Of a stretch of DNA of 33,220 nucleotides, positions 19,202 through 26,662 are shown in pieces. Location of the stretch: the NCBI RefSeq assembly GCF_900111925.1, contig NZ_FOKA01000023.1, positions 1 through 33,220 of the forward strand, read 5' to 3'. The stretch comes from Cellulomonas marina (GTDB lineage: Bacteria > Actinomycetota > Actinomycetes > Actinomycetales > Cellulomonadaceae). A program made the translations under genes and the position numbers. Below the pieces are notes generated by a model. The model ran no database searches, was not told the DNA's origin, and saw only the letters and a program-made list of their open reading frames with translations. Position 1 is the first letter of the stretch. Each line of letters starts with the position of its first letter.

Positions 19202-21211
19202 ATGCCCGCACGCCCCCGCACCCGCAGCAGCCGCCTCGCCGTGGGGGTGGTCGGGACGGGGCTCGTGCTCGGCTGCGTCGGGACCGGCACCGCGACGGCC
19301 GGTGCCGGCACGGAAGGTGCCGGAACGGTCGCGCCCGTGGTCCTCTCCGCCGACGACGCCGCGATCGGCCTGCGTCCGGTCGGCACCTACGCGACGGGCG
19401 TGTTCGACGAGTCCGCCGCCGAGATCGTCGCGTACCACGCGGGCACCCGGCGGCTGTTCGTCGTCAACGCGCAGGCGGGGCGGGTCGAGGTGCTCGACGC
19501 GTCCGACGCCTCGTCGCCGGCGAAGGTCGCCGACCTGGTCACGGCGGGTACGGCGGCGGTGGACGGCTCCGTCGTCCCGGCCGGTGCCGTGGCGAACTCC
19601 GTCGCCGTGCGCGCCGACGGGCTCGGGGTCGTCGCGGTCGAGTCGGACGTGAAGACGGACCCGGGCTGGCTCGTGCTGTTCGACGCCGCGGCGGCGACCC
19701 CGCGCGTGCTCGGGGCCGTCCGGGTCGGCGCGCTGCCGGACATGGTGGCGCTCGACGCGGAGGGTCGGACCGCGGTCGTCGCGAACGAGGGCGAGCCGTC
19801 CGACGACTACACGGTGGACCCCGAGGGCTCCGTCTCCGTCGTCGCCCTGCCCGACCGGGTGCCCGCACGACCCGGCACGGTCCCGCAGTCCGCGGTCCGC
19901 ACGGCCGACTTCCACGCCTTCGAGGCGCCGGGGGCGCTCCCGGCCGGCGTGCGGGTCTTCGGCCCGACGGTCGACGCGGCCCACCCCGTCTCCGCGAACC
20001 TCGAGCCGGAGTACGCCACGATCGTCGGCTCGACGGCGTACGTGACGCTGCAGGAGGCGAACGCGATCGCGGTGGTGGACCTCACCAGCGCCACCGTCAC
20101 GCGCGTCCTGCCCCTCGGGTCGAAGGACCACGGCCTGCCGGGCAACGGGCTGGACACCTCCGACCGGGACGGGGCCGTCGCCATCCGCACCGTCGAGGGG
20201 CTGCGGGGGCTGCCCATGCCCGACGCGATCGCCTCGTGGTCCCGCGCGGGCCGGACGTACCTCGTCACGGCGAACGAGGGCGACGCCCGCGAGTGGGGCG
20301 ACTACGTCGAGGAGACCCGCGTGAAGGACCTCGGTGAGGACGGGCTCGCGCCGGTCTGCGCGGACTCGCCGCTGGCAGGTCGCACGGCGGACGACGACCT
20401 CGGCCGCCTCACGGTCACGACCGCGAGCGGGCTGCGGGCGGACGGCTCGTGCTACGAGACGCTGCACGCGTTCGGCACCCGCTCGTTCTCCGTCTGGGAC
20501 ACCGACGGCACGCTCGTCTTCGACTCCGGGGACGCGTTCGAGCAGCTCACGGCGCAGGCCCTGCCCGGGTACTTCAACTCCGGGCACGCGGGCACCGCGT
20601 TCGACGACCGCAGCGACGCCAAGGGTCCCGAGCCCGAGGGGGTCGCCGTGGGCACGGTCGGCGGACGCACGTACGCCTTCGTCGGCTTCGAGCGGGTGGG
20701 CGGGATCGCGGTCCTCGACGTCACCGAGCCCGAGCGGTCCGCCTTCGTCACGTACGTCAACGACCGGGACTTCTCCGTGTCGGTGGAGGACGACGGCGAG
20801 GAGAGCCTCGCCCGCGCCGGCGACCTCGGCCCCGAGGGCCTGACGTTCATCCCGTCGTACGAGTCGCCCACCGGCACGCCCGTGCTGGCCGTCGCCAACG
20901 AGGTGTCGGGCACGACGACGCTGCTGGCCGTCGACGTGGCCGCCCCGACGGGCACGGTCGCCGAGGTGCAGGAGGCGCTGGCGGGGTACCGCGCCGCCGG
21001 CGAGGTGGCCGGGCCGGTGGCCTACCTGACGGACCTGCACCTCGCGCAGGCCCAGCGCTGGCTCGACCGCGGCCGCACCGAGCAGGCGGGGCGCGAGCTG
21101 ACGCGGTTCGTCGAGCGGCTGCAGCAGCCGACCGGCCCGAGCACGGTGACGCCGGGGGCGCGGGCGGACCTGGCCGACCGCGCCACGCAGCTGGCGGGCT
21201 CCCTCTCCTGA
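19202..21211 (+). CDS. Secreted choice-of-anchor I family protein with C-terminal FIMAH-like domain
   Basis: A 669-residue exported protein. The signal peptide RLAVGVVGTGLVLGCVGTGTATAGA contains a possible lipobox cysteine (VLGC), so it may be a lipoprotein. The main part is a beta-propeller-like repeat structure of the choice-of-anchor I family, with ESAAEIVAYHAGTRRLFVVNAQ, NEGEPSDDYTVDPEG, NEGDAREWGDY and PEGVAVGTVGGRTYAFVGFERVGGIAVLDV. Relatives are often annotated as alkaline phosphatase-like, but I see no catalytic site that proves it. The last 60 residues (LAQAQRWLDRGRTEQAGRELTRFVERLQ) look like a FIMAH domain. GGAGG is 6 nt before the ATG. The stop lies inside an 11-bp repeat. Confidence 0.85.
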   Translation: MPARPRTRSSRLAVGVVGTGLVLGCVGTGTATAGAGTEGAGTVAPVVLSADDAAIGLRPVGTYATGVFDESAAEIVAYHAGTRRLFVVNAQAGRVEVLDASDASSPAKVADLVTAGTAAVDGSVVPAGAVANSVAVRADGLGVVAVESDVKTDPGWLVLFDAAAATPRVLGAVRVGALPDMVALDAEGRTAVVANEGEPSDDYTVDPEGSVSVVALPDRVPARPGTVPQSAVRTADFHAFEAPGALPAGVRVFGPTVDAAHPVSANLEPEYATIVGSTAYVTLQEANAIAVVDLTSATVTRVLPLGSKDHGLPGNGLDTSDRDGAVAIRTVEGLRGLPMPDAIASWSRAGRTYLVTANEGDAREWGDYVEETRVKDLGEDGLAPVCADSPLAGRTADDDLGRLTVTTASGLRADGSCYETLHAFGTRSFSVWDTDGTLVFDSGDAFEQLTAQALPGYFNSGHAGTAFDDRSDAKGPEPEGVAVGTVGGRTYAFVGFERVGGIAVLDVTEPERSAFVTYVNDRDFSVSVEDDGEESLARAGDLGPEGLTFIPSYESPTGTPVLAVANEVSGTTTLLAVDVAAPTGTVAEVQEALAGYRAAGEVAGPVAYLTDLHLAQAQRWLDRGRTEQAGRELTRFVERLQQPTGPSTVTPGARADLADRATQLAGSLS

Positions 21212-21249
21212 TCCTGTCCTGATCCTGTCCTGACCCGGTCCTGACGCGG
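21206..21249 (+). repeat. Four 11-bp tandem units, each with TGA, over the stop codon
   Basis: Units TCCTGATCCTG (twice), TCCTGACCCGG and TCCTGACGCGG follow without gaps. Because 11 is not a multiple of 3, the TGAs at 21209, 21220, 21231 and 21242 fall in all three plus-strand frames, giving stop codons in every frame right after the gene. Confidence 0.85.
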
Positions 21250-21371
21250 TCCGGCGCCCGGTGGTGGCGCCGGACGAGGTGACGGACGCTGGTCGGGACC
21301 GGCGTGCAGGGCGCCGGCCCCGACCAGGTGCCCGTGCGACGCGTCGGCGGGCGCCGTCCCGAGGAGTCCCC

Positions 21372-21938
21372 GTGACCGACACCCAGGCCGCCCCCGACGT
21401 CGTCGACGTGCTCACCGCCGACCACCGCGAGTTCCTCGAGCTCCTGGGGCGCATCGAGGGCACGACCGACCCCGCGCTCCGGCGCGACCTCACCGACACC
21501 GTGATCGCCGAGGTGATGCGGCACGCCGTCGCCGAGGAGATGTACGTCTACCCCGCCATCGCCGAGCACCTGCCCGGCGGCGAGCAGGAGGTGGAGGAGG
21601 ACAAGGCCGAGCACGAGGAGATCGTGCGGATCATGAAGCGGCTCGAGCGCACCGACACCGACGAGGCGGAGTTCCTCGCCCTCGTGCGCGAGCTGCAGGC
21701 CGACCTCACCGAGCACATCGCGGAGGAGGAGGCGGACCAGTTCCCCCGCCTGCGGGCGCACGTGCCCGCGGCGACCCTCGTGGAGCTGGCCGGCAAGGTC
21801 GAGACCGCCAAGCGCCTGGCGCCCACGCGCCCGCACCCGACCGCGCCGCACTCCGAGCTCTTCCACAAGACGCTCGGCGCCGGCGTCGGTCTCGTCGACC
21901 GGCTGCGCGACCGCCTGACGGGCCGCACGACGGACTGA
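21372..21938 (+). CDS. Hemerythrin-domain (HHE) protein
   Basis: A 188-residue protein with a four-helix HHE cation-binding domain that should hold a di-iron centre. Ligand candidates in order are H18 (LTADHREF), the histidine and glutamate of MRHAVAEEMYVYP, the histidine of KAEHEEIVRIMK and the histidine and glutamate of LTEHIAEEEADQFP, which follows the family's usual pattern. The last 50 residues form a basic tail (PTRPHPTAPHSELF...RLRDRLTGR). Such proteins bind O2 or NO or serve in oxidative-stress sensing; which applies here is unknown. The start is GTG 21372 with GAGGAG 5 nt upstream. A hairpin at 21950 separates it from the convergent exporter. Confidence 0.92.
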   Translation: MTDTQAAPDVVDVLTADHREFLELLGRIEGTTDPALRRDLTDTVIAEVMRHAVAEEMYVYPAIAEHLPGGEQEVEEDKAEHEEIVRIMKRLERTDTDEAEFLALVRELQADLTEHIAEEEADQFPRLRAHVPAATLVELAGKVETAKRLAPTRPHPTAPHSELFHKTLGAGVGLVDRLRDRLTGRTTD

Positions 21939-21949
21939 GGCGCCCGCGG

Positions 21950-21975
21950 CCGCACGCGTCCGCGGACACGTGCGG
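21950..21975. terminator. Hairpin terminator between convergent genes
   Basis: CCGCACG-C-GTC (21950-21960) pairs with GAC-A-CGTGCGG (21965-21975) with one C/A mismatch. It lies in the 49-bp gap between the convergent hemerythrin and ThrE stops. Confidence 0.65.
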
Positions 21976-21987
21976 CGCCGGGCCGGG

Positions 21988-23403
21988 TCAGGAGGTGAGG
22001 ACCCGGCCAGCCCGGTCCGGGTGCCGCCGGGAGCGCGCGCGGCGGTGGACCGGCGCGGCCAGGATCTCCCCCAGGGTGACGCCGGCCGCGAGACCGAGCC
22101 CGACCGTGGCCGCTTCGAGCAGCACCTCGGCCCCGGCCAGCAGGCTGCTGCCGTCGTCGACGACGAGGAACAGGCCGCGGTAGATCGCCAGCCCCGGCAG
22201 GAGCGGCACGATCGCGCAGGTGGCGGTCACCAGCGCCGGGACGCGCAGGCGCGGGGCGAGCGACTCGGAGGCGAAGCCGACGGCGAGGGCCGCGCCCGCG
22301 CTCGCGACGCCGGGACCCACCTCCAGGGCGCGCAGGACGGTGAAGAGCAGCCAGGCAGTGCCACCGGCCGCGGCGGCGACGGCGGCGGCCCGGGGACGCG
22401 CGTACGACGAGAGCGCCCACGCCCCGGCCACCACGGCGGCGGCGACGGCCTGCACCCCCACCGGCGCCGCGCCCGTGAACTCGTCCACGACCTCCAGCCG
22501 CACCCCGAGCCGGCGCGCGACGTCGAGCACGCCGCCGATGCCGACGACGATCCCGAGCGTCAGCAGCACCACCTCGAACACCCGCCCGCTGGCGGTCACG
22601 GGGAACCCGCCGATCGCGTCCTCCGCCGCCCCGACGAGCGAGAGCCCCGCCAGGAGCACGACGATCCCCGACGCGACGACGAGCGAGGGCGGCAGCGTGG
22701 CCAGCTCGACGGGCAGCAGCGGCACGAGCACGAGGAGCAGCACGGCGACGGCGGTGGCCACGGACGCGCCGACGACCTGCAGGAAGAAGGGCGGCAGCCC
22801 CCAGCGCGCGAGCGCCCGCATCGTCCGGTCGATCACCGCCGTGGTCCCGCCCGCGAGGAGCGCCACCCACGCCCCGCCGCCCAGCAGCACCGACACCCCT
22901 GCGGCCATGACCGACAGGACGAGCGTGACGACCGCGGGGCGGTACGGCGCCGGCGCGGCCAGCACCTCGTCGAGCGCGAGGTGGGCGGCGTCGACCACGA
23001 CAGCCGCCTCCGCCGTGGGGACGCGGCGCCCCGACAGGTCGGCCGCCAGGTCCAGGACCCGCGCGAGCCGGTCGTAGTCGGCCGTCCGCGACCCGGCCAC
23101 GCGCATCACGGTCACCGACGTGCCCGTGCCCGCCAGGTCGTTGCTGACCGTGATCGAGGTGAAGGTCAGGTCGACCTGCGTCCCGACGAGGCCGAACGCC
23201 GCGACCAGCCGGTGGATCGCGGCCGTGACGTCCGCGGCCGCGGCGCCGAGCGAGAGCATCGCCTCCCCGGTCCGCACCGCCAGCTCGAGGACGCCGTGCA
23301 CCGTGGCGGTGTCGAGACCCGCGGCGGGCGGCCGCGCGGCGACGGGGACCCGCGGCGGTCCTCCCCTGGCCCGCCGGGTCAGGTGCCGCACGTCCCACCG
23401 CAT
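21988..23403 (-). CDS. Threonine/serine exporter (ThrE-type, fused two-domain form)
   Basis: A 471-residue membrane protein. After a short basic, Pro-rich start comes the ThrE N-terminal domain (VLELAVRTGEAMLSLGAAAADVTAAIHRL...VDLTFTSITVSND), which in relatives includes a soluble hydrolase-like part, followed by about ten membrane helices. The C-terminal helices carry LVTATCAIVPLLPGLAIYRGLF, typical of the ThrE_2 half. In Corynebacterium glutamicum, ThrE exports threonine and serine by proton motive force; I infer the same substrate class here. The start at 23403 has a weak ribosome site. Downstream a hairpin ends it against the hemerythrin gene, and upstream is the tRNA fragment at the island boundary. 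Confidence 0.9.
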   Translation of the reverse strand: MRWDVRHLTRRARGGPPRVPVAARPPAAGLDTATVHGVLELAVRTGEAMLSLGAAAADVTAAIHRLVAAFGLVGTQVDLTFTSITVSNDLAGTGTSVTVMRVAGSRTADYDRLARVLDLAADLSGRRVPTAEAAVVVDAAHLALDEVLAAPAPYRPAVVTLVLSVMAAGVSVLLGGGAWVALLAGGTTAVIDRTMRALARWGLPPFFLQVVGASVATAVAVLLLVLVPLLPVELATLPPSLVVASGIVVLLAGLSLVGAAEDAIGGFPVTASGRVFEVVLLTLGIVVGIGGVLDVARRLGVRLEVVDEFTGAAPVGVQAVAAAVVAGAWALSSYARPRAAAVAAAAGGTAWLLFTVLRALEVGPGVASAGAALAVGFASESLAPRLRVPALVTATCAIVPLLPGLAIYRGLFLVVDDGSSLLAGAEVLLEAATVGLGLAAGVTLGEILAAPVHRRARSRRHPDRAGRVLTS

Positions 23404-23496
23404 CCGAGGAGGCTACGCGGCACCGGGAGGTCGAGGGGCACGCCGGGTGGACGGCGGACCGCTCGTCCGACTGCTGGTGCGGCTCGGGGACGACGA

Positions 23497-23522
23497 AGGC
23501 CCGGACCGTCCGGTCCGGGCCT
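23497..23522. terminator. Terminator after the tRNA 3' end, same stem as at 16007
   Basis: AGGCCCGGACC (23497-23507) pairs perfectly with 23512-23522 around the loop GTCC. It starts 11 nt after the tRNA 3' end on the minus strand. The 11-nt stem sequence and the flanking GGGGACGACG also occur at the 16007 terminator. Confidence 0.85.
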
Positions 23523-23532
23523 CGTCACTGTG

Positions 23533-23574
23533 TAGCGGGGGCAGGATTTGAACCTGCGACCTCTGGGTTATGAG
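23533..23574 (-). tRNA. 3' part of a CAU-anticodon tRNA (tRNA-Met type), island attachment site
   Basis: On the minus strand the sequence reads anticodon loop CTCATAA, 3' anticodon stem CCCAG, variable loop AGGTC, T arm GCAGG-TTCAAAT-CCTGC, acceptor strand CCCCGCT and discriminator A. The matching 5' half is missing: the bases before the loop (GCGTCG) cannot pair with CCCAG, and no D arm follows. So this is only the 3' half, the classic leftover of site-specific integration into a tRNA gene; the complete tRNA should be rebuilt at the far end of the island. It could also come from a tRNA-Ile2 (CAU). CCA is not encoded. Confidence 0.85.
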
Positions 23575-23726
23575 CGACGCAACCTTGCCCAGCACGGCGC
23601 CCAGGACTAGCGTCGGGAGCGGCGTTGCCGCAGGTCAAACGCAATTTTCCCTGTTCGCCGGCGTTCGGCGATATCCGTCCACGTACGGGTGCCGCTGCTG
23701 ACCAACTGCTCACCACAGGAGGTTCG

Positions 23727-24839
23727 ATGGGCTGGGTCGTCGAGCGGTCCAGGCAGCGCGGACGGCGGTACACCGCCGTCTACCGCGACACCCACGGTCA
23801 CCTTCGCTCCGCCGGCACGTTCGACACCCGCCGAGAGGCCGAGCGTGCAGCGATGCGCGCCGAAGACAGGATCCACGACGGCACGTGGATCGACCGGCGC
23901 GCAGGCCGCGTGACGTTCCGGGCGTATGCCGAGGAGGTCTGGTTGCCGTCACGCCACCTCGAGGTCTCGACGCTCGCCGCATACCGCTCGTACTTGCGGC
24001 GGCACTTCGTCCCGTTCTTCGGCGAGATGAAACTGGCGCAGATCACGGCGTCGAACGTGCAGACCTGGGTCCGATCGGCGCTCGACCAGGGCCTGTCCCC
24101 TCGGTCCATCGCCAAGTACCACGTGATGCTGCACTCCGTGTTCGCCCGCGCGGTCCGAGACCGGCTCATCGCCTTCAACCCGTGCGAGAGCACGGAGCTG
24201 CCGAAGGTGGTGGCCAAGAAGGCGCGAACCCTTACACCCGAGGAGTACTCCGCCGTTCTGGCGGAGATCCCGGTGAGGTTCAAGCCCTTGGTGATGACGG
24301 CGATCGAGACCGGGCTCCGGTGGGGCGAGCTCGTCGCTCTGAGACCGCGCCACGTCGACTTCCTCCGTCGCACGATCACCGTCGAGGAGACGATCGTCGA
24401 GGTGTCGCGGAAGGACTCCCCCACGGGTGAGCGCCTCATCGTCAAGCCCTACCCGAAGGACGACGAGTCCCGCACACTCCGGGTGTCGCAAGGCCTTCTC
24501 GACGTCCTCGCTGCGCGCATCGCGGAGCTCGGCCTGGCTCGCGACGACCTGCTCTTCCCGTCGCGCGAGGTGGCCGGCGGGCATCCGCTCTCCCGCGCGA
24601 CCTTCAACACGCGCCACTGGAGGCCGGCGGTCGAACGCGCCGGGGTCGACTTCCCCGTCCGCATGCACGACCTACGGCATGCGCATGCCTCGTGGCTGCT
24701 TGCCGGCGGCGCCGACCTCAAGTCGGTCATGGAACGCATGGGCCATGCGCAGATCATGACGACGCAGAAGTACCTGCACACGCTGCCGGAGGCACAAGAC
24801 GCCGCCCTGGCCGCCTTCGAGCGGATCCGTTCGAGGTAG
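23727..24839 (+). CDS. Tyrosine site-specific integrase (phage/ICE type)
   Basis: A 370-residue recombinase that should insert and excise the island at the neighbouring tRNA gene. The N-terminus (about 1-60) is an arm-binding AP2-like domain (RRYTAVYRDTHGHLRSAGTFDTRREAERAA). A core-binding SAM-like domain follows (about 62-155), then the catalytic domain with R198 (TGLRWGEL), probably K244 (PKDDESRT), H314-x2-R317 (HDLRHAHASWLL), H340 (MGHAQIMTTQ) and nucleophile Y349. All needed residues are present, so the enzyme looks active. I chose ATG 23727 because AGGAGG stands 4 nt before it; the frame open upstream overlaps the attachment region. No gene for a directionality factor is adjacent. Confidence 0.95.
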   Translation: MGWVVERSRQRGRRYTAVYRDTHGHLRSAGTFDTRREAERAAMRAEDRIHDGTWIDRRAGRVTFRAYAEEVWLPSRHLEVSTLAAYRSYLRRHFVPFFGEMKLAQITASNVQTWVRSALDQGLSPRSIAKYHVMLHSVFARAVRDRLIAFNPCESTELPKVVAKKARTLTPEEYSAVLAEIPVRFKPLVMTAIETGLRWGELVALRPRHVDFLRRTITVEETIVEVSRKDSPTGERLIVKPYPKDDESRTLRVSQGLLDVLAARIAELGLARDDLLFPSREVAGGHPLSRATFNTRHWRPAVERAGVDFPVRMHDLRHAHASWLLAGGADLKSVMERMGHAQIMTTQKYLHTLPEAQDAALAAFERIRSR

Positions 24840-24931
24840 CTGATCTGATGGAAGTCCGGCCGTCGAGCCACGCTGCGGTCGGAAGAGCGCCGCAGAGGCG
24901 AGCAAGTTGTCGGGGATCGGAAGAGTCTGGC

Positions 24932-24953
24932 ATCATCGCCTTATGTCGATGAT
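24932..24953. promoter_or_regulatory. Inverted repeat over the start of the ArsR gene, operator candidate
   Basis: ATCATCG (24932-24938) and CGATGAT (24947-24953) form a perfect 7-bp inverted repeat with an 8-nt spacer. It contains the ATG at 24943 and follows a CATCAT -10-like box ending 6 nt before that ATG. A repressor bound here would block transcription of the whole metal operon. Confidence 0.6.
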
Positions 24954-25329
24954 ACAGCCGAGACACGATGTACGTGAGGGCTCGCTTCTCGTCGCAGCCT
25001 GCCTCTTCCATGGATTCTCCGACGCATCGCGCCTGTCGATCGTGCGGCATCTGGCGCTCGGTGAGCACCGGGTGGTGGACCTGACGGCGCACCTGGGTCT
25101 TGCGCAGTCGACCGTGTCCAAGCATGTGGCGTGCCTGCGCGAGTGTGGCCTGGTGAGCGCAAGGACGCAGGGCCGGGCAACGCACTACTCCCTAGCGCAC
25201 CCGGAGGCGACCCTTGCCCTCCTGGAGGCCGCCGAGCAGTTGCTCGAGCTGACCGGGGAAGCGGTCGCGCTGTGCCCGAACTACGGCACCGGTGCGAGCG
25301 CAGCGACCATGTCCGGCGGTGTCGCGTGA
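24943..25329 (+). CDS. cmtR: ArsR/SmtB-family metal sensor, CmtR-like (Cd/Pb)
   Basis: A 128-residue winged-helix repressor that should leave DNA when it binds toxic metal. The recognition helix region VVDLTAHLGLAQSTVSKHVACLRECGLV matches mycobacterial CmtR, including the metal-site pair C64-x3-C68; a third cysteine, C111 (ALCPNYG), sits about 43 residues later, close to the 41-residue spacing of C61 to C102 in CmtR, which binds Cd(II) and Pb(II). So cadmium/lead sensing is a good inference, though zinc is possible. A second ATG lies at 24949. There is no ribosome site, and a -10-like box 6 nt upstream suggests a leaderless message. The stop overlaps the next GTG (GTGA). Confidence 0.85.
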   Translation: MSMIQPRHDVREGSLLVAACLFHGFSDASRLSIVRHLALGEHRVVDLTAHLGLAQSTVSKHVACLRECGLVSARTQGRATHYSLAHPEATLALLEAAEQLLELTGEAVALCPNYGTGASAATMSGGVA

Positions 25330-26027
25330 GCGCGGCGACTGCGGAGATGGCCGAGGTCGAGCGGCTGACCCGTCGCGGGCTGCGCTTGGCTCAGATCACC
25401 GTCGCCTACAACGTCGTCGAGGGCATCGTCGCGATCGGCGCCGGCCTCGCCGCGGGACTGGTCTCGGTGATCGGGTTCGGCATCGACTCCGGCATCGAGT
25501 CCATCGCCGGTGTCCTGGTAGCGCTGCGCCTGTCCGCGCGGCTGCGCCACGGGCAGGCCGACGAGGCCAAGGAGCGGCTGGTGCTGCGCGCGGTCGCCGT
25601 GACCCTCTTCGTCCTGGCCGCGTACGTCACCGTCGAGGGCATCCGCGCACTGGTTTCCGAGGAGACCCCGGACGCCTCCCCGCTGGCCCTGGTGCTGCTG
25701 GCCGCGTCGATCGTGGTGATGCCGGTCCTGGCCGCGGCCAAGCGCCGCGTCGGTCTTGCGCTGCGGGACAACCTGATCCTGGCCGACGCCGCCGAGACCC
25801 GGATCTGCGTCCTTCTCAGCATCTCCACCCTCGCCGGCGTGGGCCTGTTCCAGCTGACCGGCGCGGCGTGGCTGGACCCCGTGGCAGGCTTCGTCATCGC
25901 TGCGTTCGCCATCCACGAGGGCAAGGAGGCCTGGGAGGGCGAGCTCGTCGATGACGATGACGACGGCGACCGGCGCGACGACATCGACGAGGACGACGCC
26001 CGCACCGCCACGACTGGTGAGCGGTGA
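25326..26027 (+). CDS. Small cation transporter (CDF-like, short form)
   Basis: A 233-residue membrane protein of the short CDF-like cation transporter group. It starts at GTG 25326 inside the ArsR stop. Five or six helices are visible. The segment GFGIDSGIESIAGVLVALRL corresponds to the metal-binding second helix and ADAAETRICVLLS to the fifth, where D/E/C replace the H-x3-D of classical CDF pumps. The C-terminus is a highly acidic, Asp-rich tail (DDDDDGDRRDDIDEDDA) instead of the usual cytoplasmic ferredoxin-like domain, and may bind metal. Export of Cd, Zn or a similar ion under control of the adjacent CmtR-like sensor is inferred from context. Confidence 0.83.
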   Translation: MSAATAEMAEVERLTRRGLRLAQITVAYNVVEGIVAIGAGLAAGLVSVIGFGIDSGIESIAGVLVALRLSARLRHGQADEAKERLVLRAVAVTLFVLAAYVTVEGIRALVSEETPDASPLALVLLAASIVVMPVLAAAKRRVGLALRDNLILADAAETRICVLLSISTLAGVGLFQLTGAAWLDPVAGFVIAAFAIHEGKEAWEGELVDDDDDGDRRDDIDEDDARTATTGER

Positions 26028-26662
26028 ACGCCCGCGGTGCCGCCGCCGTCGCGCTGACCGTGTACCTGATGGCGGTCGTCGTCATGTTCGGGATCCGGTC
26101 CTGGGCGCACCGACGCCACACCGGCTCCACCGGGTTCAGGGGCGTCTCCGGCCCGGCCGGGTCGTCGGGGTGGTGGGGCGGGCGGCTGTTCGCCCTCGCC
26201 CTCCTGCTCGGCGCCGCCGGACCCGCCCTCGCTCTGGCCCGCGCCCTGCTCCCGCCTGCGAACCTGCCCGGCGCGCTCGCGTGGGTAGGGCTGCTCGTGG
26301 CGGTCGCGGCCTTCGTCGTGGTCGCCGCCGCGCAGAGCGGGATGGGCGCGTCCTGGCGCATCGGCGTGGACGCCACCGAGCGCACCGACCTGGTCACCAC
26401 CGGCCTGTTCGCGGTGGCGCGCAACCCCATCTTCACCGCGATGGCGATCGCCCTAGCGGGGATCGTGCTCATGGTGCCGACAGCCGTGACGCTGGCCGCG
26501 CTGGTCGCCCTCGTGCTGGCCGTCCAGCTCCAGGTTCGGGCCGTCGAGGAGCCGTACCTGCTCACCACCCACGGCGCGGCGTACGCCGCCTACGCGGCCC
26601 GGGTCGGTCGCTTCGTGCCCGGCATCGGGCGCCTGCGCAGCGCCGACACGGCGGTCCGCTGA
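26024..26662 (+). CDS. Isoprenylcysteine carboxyl methyltransferase-like membrane protein
   Basis: A 212-residue protein with about five membrane helices and the ICMT/PEMT-type C-terminus: GMGASWRIGVDATERTDLVTTGLFAVARNPIFTAMAIALAGI, followed by EEPYLLTTHGAAYAAYAARVGRFVPGIG. The RNP and E-x-x-L...Y-x-x-Y motifs bind S-adenosylmethionine in the family. Bacterial members methylate unknown targets, since bacteria have no prenylated CaaX proteins. It begins at GTG 26024 overlapping the stop before it and its TGA overlaps the ATG of the CzcD gene, so it is firmly part of the metal operon. Why a methyltransferase sits between two metal exporters is not known to me. Confidence 0.85.
   Translation: MNARGAAAVALTVYLMAVVVMFGIRSWAHRRHTGSTGFRGVSGPAGSSGWWGGRLFALALLLGAAGPALALARALLPPANLPGALAWVGLLVAVAAFVVVAAAQSGMGASWRIGVDATERTDLVTTGLFAVARNPIFTAMAIALAGIVLMVPTAVTLAALVALVLAVQLQVRAVEEPYLLTTHGAAYAAYAARVGRFVPGIGRLRSADTAVR

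Noticed and set aside
16321..20337. 1338-residue open frame on the plus strand
   Set aside because: It runs antisense to the phosphatase gene and out of frame with the choice-of-anchor I gene; its product is Arg/Gly/Pro-rich low complexity, as expected of a GC-rich shadow frame.
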